DNA of 64,000 bases from Bryoerythrophyllum caledonicum. Lineage: Eukaryota; Streptophyta; Bryopsida; Pottiales; Pottiaceae. Both the position numbers and the translations under genes were made by a program. The notes under the pieces are model-generated. The model was not told where the DNA came from and made no database searches. It saw only the letters and a list, made by a program, of their open reading frames with translations. The DNA is taken from positions 10,846,867 to 10,910,866 of the forward strand of contig OZ020523.1 of the NCBI GenBank assembly GCA_963971425.1, given 5' to 3'. Shown here piece by piece: positions 37,794 to 49,110 of the stretch. The first letter of the stretch is position 1, and each line of letters starts with the position of its first letter.

Positions 37794-39300
37794 TTATACA
37801 ACCCATTATGGATGGGGACTTGCATAGCTCCCATGCTATTCACTTCTTGAATTATTTTTTTCTTTAGTGGTATGTGGTTCATTCCTAATCTTTTGTTGGG
37901 CAATTGTGTTTAAATTATTTATTTAGAGAACTTGCAGATTTTATTCTACTAGAGGCTTGTACTACCCGTTTTGGATGGGGACTTGCAAAGCTCCCATGCT
38001 ATTCACTTCATGATTAATTTTTTTCTTTAGTGGTATGTGGTTCATTCCTAATCTTTTGTTGGGCAATTGTGTTTAAATTATTTATTTAGAGAACTTGCAC
38101 ATTACATTCTACAAAAGGCTTACACTACCCGTTATGGATGAGGACTTGCATAGCTCCCATGCTATTCACTACTTGATTTATTTTTTCTTAAGTGGTTTGT
38201 GGTACATTCCTAATCTTTTGTGAGGCAATTGTGTTTAAATTATTTATTTAGAGAACTTGCTCATTACATTCTACAAGAGGCTTATACTACCTGTTATAGC
38301 TCCCATGCTATTCACTACTTGATGTATTTTTTTCTTTACAGGTATGTGGTACATTCGTAATCTTTTGTTGGGCAATTGTGTTTAAATTATTTATTTAGAG
38401 GACTTGTTGATTTTATTCTACTAGAGGCTTGTACTACCCGTTTTGGATGGGGACTTGCATAGCTCCCATGCTATTCACTACTTGATTTATTTTTTTCTTA
38501 AGTGGTACGGGGTACATTCCTATTCTTTTGGGGGCACTTGTGTTTAAATTATTTATTTCAAGAACTTACGTATGACATTCTACTAGATGCTTTTACTACC
38601 TGTTATGGAGGGTGACTTGCATAGGTCCCATGCTATTCACGACTTGATTTAGTTTTCTCTTTAATGGTGTGTGGTACATTCCTAATCTTTTGTGGGGCAG
38701 TTTGATTTAAATTATTTTTTTCGAGAAATTGCACATTACATTCTACTAGAGGCATATACTACCCGTTATGGATGGGGACTTGCATAGCTCCCATGCTATT
38801 CACTACTTGATTTTTTTTTTCTTTAGTGGTTTGTGGTACATTCCTTATATTTTGTGGGGCAATTGTGTTTAAATTATTTATTTAGAGAGCTTGCTCATTA
38901 CATTCTACAAAAGGCTTATACTACCCGTTATGGATGGGGACTTGCATAGCTGCCATGCTATTCACTACTTGATTTATTTTTTCTTTAATGGTATGTGGTT
39001 CATTCCTAATCTTTTGTGGGGCAATTGTGTTTAAATTACTTATTTAAAGAACTTGCACATTACAGTCTACTAGAGGCTTATACTACCCGTTATGGATGGG
39101 GACTTGCATAGCTCCTATGCTATTCACTACTTGATGTATTTCTTTCTTTAGTGGTATGTGGTACATTCCTAGTCTTTTGTGGGGCAATTGTGTTTAATTT
39201 ATTTATTTAGAGAACTTGCACATTACACTCTACTAGAGGGTCATACTGCCCGTTATGGATGGGGAGTTGCATAGCTCCCATGCTATTCACTACTTGATCT
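37794..39300 (+). repeat. 163-bp tandem satellite, block 4
   Basis: About nine more monomers in the same orientation, one of them (near 38290) with an internal deletion of about 20 bp. The last monomer ends at CACTACTTGATCT, directly followed by the 5' flank repeat. Confidence 0.96.
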
Positions 39301-39560
39301 AATAGGAAGCTAGTAAAGTTGTTCATTATTGGAGAGCATGCGTTCAAAGAAGAAAAGTATTACTTTCATGAAAGCCTTCCTTCCTAGACATAATCTGCTT
39401 CTTATTTCTAGTGCGTCGCAATGTTGTCGGAACCAAAAATAAGGCACCCTATTTTATAACGGCGACCCTCATCATGGAGAGGAGGAGTGCCTCAACACCC
39501 AATATGCCTCAGAGGCCTCCTTCTCCTGGGTTGGGGAGACGTCCCCGCCCTTACCCGGGC
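39300..39560 (+). repeat. 5' flank repeat, copy 2
   Basis: Matches 16345-16690 in content and order (AATAGGAAGCTAGTAAAG, GGAGAGCATGC, GGAACCAAAAATAA, CATGGAGAGGAGGAGTGCC). It abuts the satellite array with no spacer and leads into the GC-rich palindromes of the hAT locus. Confidence 0.7.
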
Positions 39561-39645
39561 AGGGGCGGGGTCCGGGGACGTCTCTCCACAACAGGGCAGG
39601 GTGGAGAAGTCTCCGCCCCTGCACGGAGACGTCCCCGCCTTTGGC
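39533..39645. repeat. GC-rich ACGT-centred palindromes, left of the hAT gene
   Basis: At least four blocks of the type GGAGACGTCCCCGCCC or its complement, with a CCCGGG centre at 39555. A TATAAAAG box follows at 39676-39683, about 290 bp before the transposase ATG. These may be subterminal transposase sites and/or promoter elements. Confidence 0.75.
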
Positions 39646-39968
39646 GCGTCAGGTCCGACCCGTTCTTGGCTTGTGTATAAAAGGTTCTGGGAGGGCCGAT
39701 TGTCTTCACGCTTGTCACCTTGGCCTCTATCCCTTTGACATGAATTTAGTTTGAGCTCCTTGCGAGTCCGCTTGGGTGGCAAGCGGCACTGGTGTGCGGC
39801 TGAGGTGATGTAAAAATTGGTTCAAGCAGTGCACCAGCGCTATCAGACCTCATATTTTCACCCAATTCTATACTATAACTAGCCCCGTATTTTGGCTTAG
39901 ACGGGACTTGCACATTATTTGGCATAAGCCGTGAATGCAATGGGAAGTCAAAGGAAGCAAACAAAAGA

Positions 39969-42229
39969 ATGGGAAGTCAAAGGAAGCAAACAAAAGAATG
40001 GAAACCTTGGTACAATTTTGGTGACAACAGGGGCAAAGTTAGTTGTGTTTTCTGTGACTATACTTTTAGCTACAAACGTGAGCGTGCGTTCGCTCACTTT
40101 GGATATGGCGCCAAGTCAGAGAGGTCGATTTGTCGTAGCCTACCTCCCTATGTGCGAAGTCGATTTGCCAATTGTGGAAACATTGTTCCGCAACAAATGA
40201 CGGGCGGGGACATGTATGGCGGAGATTCAGGTCCGAGTGGTCCATCGAGGGCACCAACTATTGACACTTCAAGCCAATCCGACCCTCAAAATAATGTGGC
40301 GGGTGGGGTAACAAGTGGGCCTCGGGAAGGAGTGCCTAATATCTTTGAAGGAAACGACCGCGAACATGTGTCGGGTGGTCTTATCGCCTTGAATTCCACT
40401 AGATCTGGGCAACTACATCAACAACGGATGCTTGATGCTTTTAACATTGCTAAGAGGAAGGAACTTGATGAGAAGTGGGCGACCTTTTTCTATCAGACGA
40501 ATGTGCCTTTTAATGTGGGGCGAAATCAGGCGTTCATCGATGCAGTGAGGGCAACATTCGTGGCAAAGTTTGAGTACATTCCTCCTACATATGACCAGTT
40601 GAGGACTAGATTGATTGAACCTAAGAGGTTGCAAATTGAGAAAGAGATTGAAGCCAAAGTTGGTTTTGCAATCAAGAATTATGGGGTGTCGATATGCACG
40701 GATGGTTGGGATGATGTCCACCAGAGGCCCCTCATGAATTTAATGATGTCGTGCCCCACTGGTGACGTATTCTTGGGGAGCATAGACACCAGTGGTGAGA
40801 AGAAGTCCATGCGGTACATAGCGGACCAAGTGAAAGTTTACATTGAGAAGGTGAGTTCCAAGAATGTGACACAGATTTTTACAGACAATGCTCCCAACAT
40901 GCTTGGAGCGATGGATGATATTATTCTCACATACCCGCACATTCACAAGCAGGGGTGCATGGCACATGCATTGGATCTCATGTTGGAAGATTGGGCGAAG
41001 GTCCAAGAATTTAAAGATTTAATAGAGAGGGCAAAGAAATTGCGCAAATATATTAGAAACCATCATTCGACAATGGGGACACTTCGTGAGTTGAGTCCAA
41101 ACCTGCATATTGTAGTGCCCACTGAACCCGCTTTGCTTGTAATTTCCTTATGTTGGATCGATTGGTGAGACTCAAAGGAGTGTTGGAGCAGTTGAAAGAC
41201 CACCCCCGTATTGTAAACTACTTTGCAACCCTACGGAATAAACATAATGGAGAGCAAGCAGCAACCGCAATGCGTAATGTGGTGCTCACCGTCGAAGATG
41301 TGGCCTTTTGGCAACGATGTTAGAATTACGTGCACATGACTGGGGATGTTTTGAAGGCATTGCGTGTGTTTGATGGCCGCGAACCAGCCATGGGTTGTGC
41401 GTGGCTTGTGATGCATAATTTGCGAGAACACGTGTACTCTTTGAAAGAGTCACCCTTTACTCTACGAGGTGACATAGCATCCACTCTTGAGCAATCTTTT
41501 GATGCCCGGTGGCAAATGGTTTTTACTGATGTTCACTACGCCAGGGCTCTTTTGAATCCGTACCTTAAGGATAATGTGGCGCTTAGGGCTAACGGAATTG
41601 CACAAAGAGCATTGAATCGGGTTGTTCGCAAAATGATGGAGGTATTGGAAATCTCTTATGACGACGTCCAATATGAGTTAACACAATACGAGGAGGGCAC
41701 ATGACCATATGGCCCTACCGAGGCATCTAACATCCGCCAGGCAAAGCTTCAACTCCACCAATGGTGAGCCAGGATCGCAGACAAGGCATTGTCTAAAATA
41801 ACTGTTCGTATTCTAGCCCTTACGTGTTCAGCTAGCTCTTGAGGACAAAACTGGAGTATGTACTCGTTTGTCTACAACAAGAGCCGAAATCGATTAGCGG
41901 CGGATAAGGCTGCGTTATTGGTGTATATTTATACCAATAGCCGATGCCTTCAACAAAGACCAGGGGCCGATCCCGTTCGATGGTACGATGCGAATATTCA
42001 CTCGGAGGATTCCGTCCCAGATGCCCTAGGGCCGGTCCCGGTGGGTGAACCTAATCGTGAAGTTGATGTGTTGATAGCCGAGGAAGAGGAGGAGCACAAT
42101 ATGGCAGCTCCCCGCTCTCCGCTGAAGTACCAGGGAAACCCTAATCTTTGGGCAGAAGGCGCCGATCACCTCGAGGAAACGAGAAACTATTACGAAGATG
42201 ATGACGATGTGGAAGAAGAATTGGCTTAA
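39969..42229 (+). pseudogene. hAT-type transposase (BED finger, DUF659, hAT C-terminal dimerisation), decayed
   Basis: The first frame (39969-41168) has a BED-like finger (CVFC ... AHFGYG), then the RNase H-like DUF659 core: D245 in TDGW, D306 in TDNAPN and the C330-H333 pair in CMAH. A frameshift near 41140 moves the reading by one base (DRLVRLKGVLEQL onward). TAG at 41321 and TGA at 41702 interrupt it, with further stops near 41766 and 41840. The dimerisation region (YNKSRNRL ... LVYIYTNSR) reads at 41858-41990, followed by an acidic tail. No functional transposase can be made. A 29-bp tandem duplication places two ATGs (39940 and 39969) in different frames; only the second leads into the domain frame. 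Confidence 0.85.
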
Positions 42230-43440
42230 GGTCGTTGGGGACCTTGGAATCAAAGTCCTCGTCGTAGTCCTTGGCCTCAACTTCCTCACAATGAGGGCAT
42301 TCATGAAGTGCAACCTTTGTCTACTTCCTCAGAGAGCGACATCCCAAATGTGACTAACCTTGAAGAGCCTGAAACGGGAGGGGGGGCAATGTCGGGAATG
42401 TTCGCGACGATGACAATTCCCCATCAGACTCTGGAGGTGGAAATGGAGATGCCGACAACAACGGAGCGGGAGAGAAGGCAGTAAATACTGCGACTCGAAA
42501 CAACCAAGGATCGGTTGAAAACCGATATGGCCAAGAGAGCCCTATTGGAATGGGTGCATCATTTCATAGCACTGGAGTCGTTCAAGGAGACTCTAACGCA
42601 AATGTTGTAAACACAACAATTGTAGGGACGACTCGAAGAAATGAAAGGGTTGTTAATCAGCGTTAGTGTTTAGACCCGGATTATTTAGACCTCGATGATG
42701 CTTTTGCATTCACAGAGACCTTGAGCCACAACCATCTCCGGTTGTGGTGTTGCCTACTGTTATCAATGACCAGAATGTACCAACGCCGCCTTCCCGGAAT
42801 TCCTCTTCTCCTAGAACGGCAAATGCCATGTATGGACCTTTCTAACGAAGTGTAGGCGTTGAGGGGATGGGTCTAAACACTTCCGCTATTATTGTAAGAA
42901 ATAGCAGACCCCCTTTGGCCGCTACAAGGATGCCTCTTCATCCAATGGGTCAATATATACGACCGAGTGGAAGGACTAATGCTCGTGGAGGGTCTAGAGG
43001 CCGTGGAGCGGCTAGAGGCCGTGAAAGAAGAAACAATGGCGAAGCATCCTCCTCAAGGCATCGTAGACGTCCCCTCCTTGGAATAGGGGCACGAGATCCG
43101 AACGTGGTTGTACAACCGTTTTTAGACACGTATGTTCTAGGACGCTCTTCAACAACTCCGGCGTTTGTTGTTCCGATTCGAGCACTTCATCCTACCAGGG
43201 GCCCAACCATAAATTCCGATGGCGATGATCCTCACGCACATCGACAAAAAGAGATTCAGACGCTCACGTTGCGATGGTGAAACAATCGTAGAGCTTCGCA
43301 ATGACAACTCTGAAATAGAGGGCTTTTGGACTACGGATGGTAGCAATGGAGAATTCGAAGATGAGAGTGATGAAGGAGCTGGTGATGACAACCGTCCAGA
43401 TTGCGATGAGGCACCAGATGATGATAATATTGTCCTTTGA
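42230..43440 (+). pseudogene. Disordered, RG-rich and acidic C-terminal extension of the hAT gene, broken
   Basis: After TAA at 42227-42229 the same frame stays open (RWGPWNQSPRRSPWPQ). Shifted frames then give Gly/Asn/Asp-rich sequence, an arginine-glycine block (ARGGSRGRGAARGRERR, about 42975-43030) and an acidic stretch (43219-43437). Shortly after comes RRSGRLNN, a common transposase tail style. I read this as one long low-complexity tail with several frameshifts and stops. It could instead be a separate accessory ORF. Confidence 0.4.
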
Positions 43441-44291
43441 GATGCGGTTATGGGTGGCCCGTCCACCGAAGGAGTGCGCAGATCGGGCCGTTTGAATAAT
43501 TAAAGGACAAGAAAAGTAACTACGTATATGTATGCGAAATCAAGAGAGTTGTGATAATTCATAGAAGAAGCTAGGAGAGAAAAAGGTTTCTTAGATAACT
43601 AGCACCAATATTACTTTGTTTGGAAGTATGAGATTAGGGAATTGTTGTTATATCGTGAAATGATTTAATGTAATATCATATTTTGCTTCCTGACATTAAG
43701 GTCTCTCCGCTCAATGATGCAGGGGCGGGGACGCCTATATTAGGGGCGGGGACGTCTACGCCCCTGGGGCGGAGACGTCCCCGCCCTAGTGCTATGGTGG
43801 CGTGACACGTCTGAATGTGACGTGGCCATTTTAGTAAAAATTTATTACCTGCAAAAAATTACTGGGAGAACTTCAGGTAATATGTCCAAACCGTCCGTCC
43901 GTGCGATCCGGACCGTCTGTCCGATTGTCCCGTCCGATCACTTCAATCCGTCCGTTATGACAACCCTGTCCTCAACCAACGTTGGCATAGCATCGAGCTT
44001 CGGCATGACGCAAAGAGTCTGCTTCTACGTCTTGTCGGGCATTTGGAGTTAGTAATGCTTCAACTCCTCCATATCCCGAGGCTCGAATGCACGGATCGTC
44101 CACTCCGGCGGTGCATTATGCAACCTCATCACGTCAAGCTCGATCTTCATCTCTCTATCTCCTTGGAAGAAGCAACTCTAACACTCTGTCCAGAATTTTT
44201 GGTAAATCTCTTGGACGTTGTTGTAGTCGACTGTCTCTCTGAACCCGAGCGCCTGAGGGAGCTCCGAGAGTGTAGAGGCCATCGAATTGGC
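43441..44291. other. Intergenic DNA with GC-rich palindromes and CCGTCC-rich segment
   Basis: After the hAT tail comes AT-rich DNA, then the right-hand GC-rich palindromes (43720-43787). A segment at 43887-43965 is dense in CCGTCCG and GTCCGATC words, which resemble the palindrome class upstream of the kinase gene. No gene is seen on the plus strand. Confidence 0.5.
43720..43787. repeat. GC-rich ACGT-centred palindromes, right of the hAT gene
   Basis: Two AGGGGCGGGGACG blocks and a GGGGCGGAGACGTCCCCGCC palindrome. The class is the same as at 39533-39645, so the hAT gene is bracketed by them, consistent with subterminal repeats. I could not find the outer terminal repeat or an 8-bp target duplication. 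Confidence 0.75.
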
Positions 44292-45119
44292 TTACTCCTC
44301 CTCTGATACGAGCTTCGACTTCTTTTTCGAAGAGGTCTCCGGCTTCTTGGCAGCTAAGCGCTTCTTGACGAGGGAAGTAGACAACGTGTTGCGCAGGGCG
44401 CTTCGACTTGTTCTTGCACCTGGTGTTCTAACCGGTACCGACGCTTGACTCATATCCTGGCTACCGATCACGGCCCGAGAAACTATTGAAATTTCTATTG
44501 GACGTCTCCCCGCGATATTTTTTGCCTTATCTAGAGCGGCAAAGGTACTCATTCTCGATAGAATGACGCAAAGTTTATTAGCTATAGCCTTTGTTTTTAG
44601 CGGCTGACCGCTACTAGTCTCCCATTTCTTTAGAGAGATTTCATGGTCGACTTGATTCACTATTTCATCAAGTTTGGAGGACCTAAGGGAATCGACTAAA
44701 TCGTGGATACAAAAGGGTGATAAAACATTGTTCACTACAATAGTGAACATATAAGGCTCTACGGACTCAGTGGTTGTCACATACGACAACTTAACGTGCT
44801 CGTTATCTTCGTAGACTACATCAGTAATTTCAGTGGTGAAGTCGATGTGCTGGGGTACGACGATATCACCAACAAAGGTCTGACCGAACATTAAATGATC
44901 CGTATAGGTCGCCCACAGAAGCGTCCACTTCAATGTCATTGAAGGGTCCTTCAGCTCCCAGCAATACAAGTGGTTGTTGTCGTCTCCATCGTCATCATCA
45001 ATGTCGACGGGCTTTGGCTTGAAGAAGTGTTGCAGCTGAGTCACCATCCTGTCCCTCTCAAATCTGTACACAGAGACGAAACAAAGCACAAATATTAGAT
45101 TGCTTAAATGATCATCCAA
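44292..45119 (-). CDS. Unrecognised nuclear-type protein, basic C-terminus
   Basis: A 275-residue frame. A more natural start may be the ATG at 45047 (MVTQLQHFFKPKPVDIDDDDGDD), because GTGTACAG just upstream looks like a splice acceptor and the residues before it are hydrophobic and intron-like. The body has no motif I recognise (HLYCWELKDPSMTLKWTLLW ... IVVPQHIDFTTEITDVVYED). The C-terminus is Lys/Ser-rich (KKRLAAKKPETSSKKKSK), a likely nuclear localisation signal. Palindromes of the TTTAGCTCGA class start 13 bp upstream of the frame. It might be an accessory gene of the element that also carries the DUF7869-type gene at 52 kb, since both are preceded by the same palindrome class. No stops or frameshifts are seen. 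Confidence 0.4.
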   Translation of the reverse strand: MDDHLSNLIFVLCFVSVYRFERDRMVTQLQHFFKPKPVDIDDDDGDDNNHLYCWELKDPSMTLKWTLLWATYTDHLMFGQTFVGDIVVPQHIDFTTEITDVVYEDNEHVKLSYVTTTESVEPYMFTIVVNNVLSPFCIHDLVDSLRSSKLDEIVNQVDHEISLKKWETSSGQPLKTKAIANKLCVILSRMSTFAALDKAKNIAGRRPIEISIVSRAVIGSQDMSQASVPVRTPGARTSRSALRNTLSTSLVKKRLAAKKPETSSKKKSKLVSEEE

Positions 45120-45131
45120 TTAGGACGGCGA

Positions 45132-45168
45132 GGTTACACTTTAGCTCGACTCGAGCTAAAGTGTAACC
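45132..45168. repeat. Perfect 18-bp-arm palindrome
   Basis: Arm GGTTACACTTTAGCTCGA, one central C at 45150, then the perfect reverse complement. This is the longest-arm member of the TTTAGCTCGA class. A degenerate member (TTTAGCTCAATTCAAGCTAAA-like) follows near 45359-45380. Confidence 0.95.
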
Positions 45169-45861
45169 AAATACCGTGGAAAGGCTTACAAACCGATCCA
45201 ATCACTCACGAACCTAAGGCTTTGAGATTCTTAAGTGGTTGGAACGGGAGTGAAGCTCATTCACGATTCAGGAAGGTGAACGAGAAGTAGACATGATTTG
45301 AGATACTAGACTGAAATTACACGACTGTAACATTGTTGTAATCAAGCTTTAGCTTCATCTTTAGCTCAATTCAAGCTAAAGTGCTATAACATAGAATGTA
45401 TACCAGTATAGCTCTGAAACATTCAACATTCCTTTAGAAGACTTACCTAGACTTTTTTATTCAATTCATGGCTACTTCTCGTTCAACTCTCAGAACTGTG
45501 GAAAAGCTTACGAACCGATCCAATCACTTACGAACCTCACGCTTTGAGGTTCTCAAGTGGTTGGAGCGGGACTGAAGCTCATGCACACTTGTGAAAGGTG
45601 AATGAGAAGTTGACATGAATTGGGTCATCGATATCATCGATAAACTTTACTTTTGGAATGTTTTTAGGTCCGAAAGTAGTTATGTTTGAGTTGTAATTTA
45701 GGTCATTATTTTTACACATTAGCTCGATTCGAGGTAAACTTTGTTGGCTTTGATGATTCGAGAGTTCATCTTTAACGAGTACTTTGGGTTTGAGAGTTGT
45801 TAATATCATCAACTTAGCTTGATATGGGCTTTAGCACGACCATAGACGCATTCAGTTGGCT

Positions 45862-45995
45862 GCACTTTAGCTCGAGTCGAGCTATAGTGTAGACAAAGAT
45901 GCACTGGTCCTGTACATTTCAGCTCTACTTGAGCTGAAGTGTACTGGACTAGTGCATCTTTGTCTGCACTTTAGCTCGACTCGAGCTAAAATGTG
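45862..45995. repeat. Nested 134-bp inverted repeat carrying three palindromes
   Basis: Palindromes are centred at 45876, 45928 and 45980, 52 bp apart. The outer two with their flanks (GACAAAGATGCACTGG on the left, CTAGTGCATCTTTGTC on the right) are reverse complements around the middle one. The whole segment can fold into one hairpin with arms of about 65 bp. Confidence 0.85.
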
Positions 45996-47551
45996 TTGAG
46001 TGAATGCTGATTTTATTAGAGTTTGTGCAGAATTGTCTTCCGTCTTATGATATTTAAGTCGTAGAGTTTAGGGCTCCTGAATGACAATATATATTTTACC
46101 TTTCAGCCATTGATAATGAAATGTGATTCCAGTATTTTTCTGCTGGAACTAGACGTCGTGCAAGAACAATAACAAACCCACACACACATTCAATCAACTA
46201 ATCACTCTATTCCAAAACCAAAAAACAACAACATGCAGACAAAAAATACAACCACACAGAAGCAATCAAAATGCAGAACCACTGAAAAACCTAAACATAA
46301 AGTAGTACATTGAACATTCAACACATTGAATGTTTTAACACATTCAACATTCAACACATCGAAATCAACACATTCAACACAAACCAACACATTCAAAGCA
46401 ACACATTGAAACCAAATTTTTTAGAAAAAACCGAACTGGTATCAACACTACGACAGAAATTAACACCAATTCCACAAAACAACAATCAACACACGCACTC
46501 CCAATACAAACAGAAACTTAGAGCATGAGACACAACAAATGCCTGAAGAAAAGGAAAAAAAACCATACAATCACAGCAAACACCAAACACCAAACACCAT
46601 AATTTCAACAACCAGAAAACACGAAACAACAAACATATTTCACCAAACTAGAAAAACCATAAAATAATTATAGAATTACGAACACGAAGAGGAACACGCA
46701 CAAGAACACGAAAATGAGAGAGAAAAAAAGAACTCGCGGCCCGATTCCAAACCGTGGACATTTTCGACTTCAAACCCTAAGCCATGAGGTCGGCTCCTAT
46801 AGCCGCGTGGATACCCTCGGGATGCTCCCTCAGATATCGGCCTAATACCCTCGGGTATTATGGTGGATGCACCATCTTTTTCAGAGATTTTTTTTAAAAA
46901 TTTACTTTTCGATTTTAAAAAAAAATCAGTTTGATTTCGTATTTTTTGCACATTTTCCATTTCTTTTTTAACAAAAGTTAAACCTTCTCGTAATTTCAAT
47001 TTTATACGCGTTTACAATTTCTCTACTTGTAAGTTTCCAAGACAATTTCTCTGAGCCTAAAACACTACAAATTTGTAAATTCTGAGGCAATGATCGGGAG
47101 TCAAAGAAAATATAATATTTCCAATTTCAAACGTACGATCTCATTTAAGACTTATATATTCACATATTCTTTATAATACACAAACTTTGATTGCACAGAC
47201 GTGAACAACTCATGTGTTTAGTGTTGAAAATAGGATTAAAGTGCTTGGTTTTCTTTCATGCTCTAAGTGGATTAGTTGGCTTTCACTTGACACAATTTCA
47301 ATTACTGCATTACACAAGGTGTAAATTCATTACCATCGTTATATATAAGTTCCTCCTACACCAGTTATTAGCTGTTGGAGAGGGATGAAGCACATTTTAA
47401 ATAGTTCTAACGATACGATTTAAGATTCTATTACTTTGAATTCCAGTTTTCTTTTTTTGTGAGTTTGATATTTTTTACTATGTGAATCGAACAGACTGTT
47501 AGTATGTTATGACCACATCTTGTAGTAGTATAAAGGTAAAATAAATGTTGG
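45996..47551. other. Intergenic DNA, AC-rich then AT-rich
   Basis: No gene. Bases 46310-46410 are a degenerate tandem of ACACATTCAAC words. The rest is A-rich on this strand with no structured feature. Confidence 0.5.
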
Positions 47552-47655
47552 TGCACACTTTAGCTCTATTGGAGCTAAAGTGTGCATATTTTCTTTTTAG
47601 TTCTCTACATTTAGTGATGGTGCACACTTTAGCTCTAATAGAGCTAAAGTATGAA
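47552..47655. repeat. Two CACTTTAGCTC palindromes, 69 bp apart
   Basis: The first copy (47552-47586) has 15-bp arms TGCACACTTTAGCTC; the second is at 47625-47651. The spacer contains TTTTCTTTTTAGTTC and TTTAGTGATGG, also found between the copies at 49.2 and 55.3 kb. Confidence 0.85.
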
Positions 47656-47744
47656 TTTTTTCTTTTTATTTCCCTTCATTTTGCTTTAGTATGTTAAGCT
47701 TTAGTATATTTGCTTTTAGTGTAACAATACAAATATTTAGGTTA

Positions 47745-47998
47745 GAGCATCTCCACCCGTGACAGGGAATTTTCCACGCCAACAGGAGACGTGCCCAAGT
47801 TTGAGATGACGGGAGAGGGGTTACCCTTTCTCTCCCGCACCCGTCCTGGAATTGGCCACTCTAGGGGAACGCCAGCGCTCGCTGCTGTTGCCGTAGTTGG
47901 CCCATTTTTCTTTAGGTTTCTATTGTTTTTTTAATTCCCTCGTGTCATTACATGATTGGACACATTCTCCCGGACCCTCTGCCCCGGTGGAGATGCTC
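47745..47998. mobile_element. 254-bp MITE, Tourist-like
   Basis: The terminal inverted repeats are GAGCATCTCCACC at both ends (right end read in reverse complement). The interior is GC-richer than the surroundings and non-coding. TTA precedes the left end and TTT follows the right, close to the 3-bp TWA duplication of Tourist elements. GAGCATCTCCA termini are common in plant MITEs. Confidence 0.6.
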
Positions 47999-49110
47999 TT
48001 TTTCTAGTATGCTATTTGTCAACAAGTTGGCAATTAGTTTTAGCCGCCATTGTCATTAATATTATCCTTCATTTGTCCACCTACTGCAGTTCATTTTGTA
48101 TTTGCCCTCAATCAAAACCCTACCCTAGCACACAAATTTGTTACTTCATAAATAGTGTTAGCTCAGAATCTTCTGCCAACTGGTCGCCATGCATTTATTC
48201 TTCTTGTCTCATCTTCAACCTCAAATTCTTATCGTCTTATTCACAACTATTCTCATTATTTTATCTTGCATTTCTTTTACATTATTTAGGAATATTTAAT
48301 GAATATTTAATGTGTAATCATATCTTAAGCCAATAGCTAATGACTACGTAATGAGTTTTTAGAGAATATTTAATGTCTATTTGTATATCTGTAATTTTTA
48401 TGAACAGTTAAAGAATATTTAAATATTATTTAATGAATCCTTAGAGTTTTAAAAGTATATTTTATGACAATTTAATTAATATTTGTGTATTTGTATATTT
48501 AAGGATTATTTATAGAATATTTAATGTATTGTCAATGAATAGTTAATGAATAATTAATAAATTTCAAATGTAAAATGAATGTGTATTCGCATATTCAATG
48601 AGTATTTAATGAATATTTACTGAATATGTAATGCACATTGAATGCATATGTGATGAATATCTAATGAGTATTTTTTTGTATTTCTGTATTTATTGTATGT
48701 TTAAGTTTTTCCCTTCTCCAATATTCCTTTCTTTTCTCACTTTCGTTCCCAAAAGAATGTTCTTATTTTTCCAATCTTCTACTTGAAATTTCATTATTCC
48801 TTCATATGTATATTATACTTTGTCCAATTTTTGAGATTTTCCTTTTGCTTCATACCTACGTCCTATTATTCCCAAGCTCTTTCTTGCAAATTCTTACCCT
48901 TCTTGACTTTGATGCTCAAGATATAACCAGATCATTATTAATGTTTCATACAATAACTGTCCACAAGTAAAAAACTTGATGTTCCACTATTTACTAGGAT
49001 TGACATTTAGTGTAGTAGTTGACATTTAGCGTAATGTAGTTTTGTCACTACACTTATTGTAAATTTTACAATTAGTGTATGGTTTCCTATTTAGTGTCCA
49101 TTAGAAGCCA
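47999..49110. other. AT-rich intergenic DNA
   Basis: Dominated by GAATATTTAATG-type words between 48290 and 48670, probably degenerate low-complexity repeats. No gene is visible. Confidence 0.5.

Noticed and set aside
17586-39300. Dozens of short open frames of 60-95 residues on both strands
   Set aside because: They recur with each 163-bp monomer, have the same peptide in all copies and no start or codon signature, so they are by-products of the satellite.
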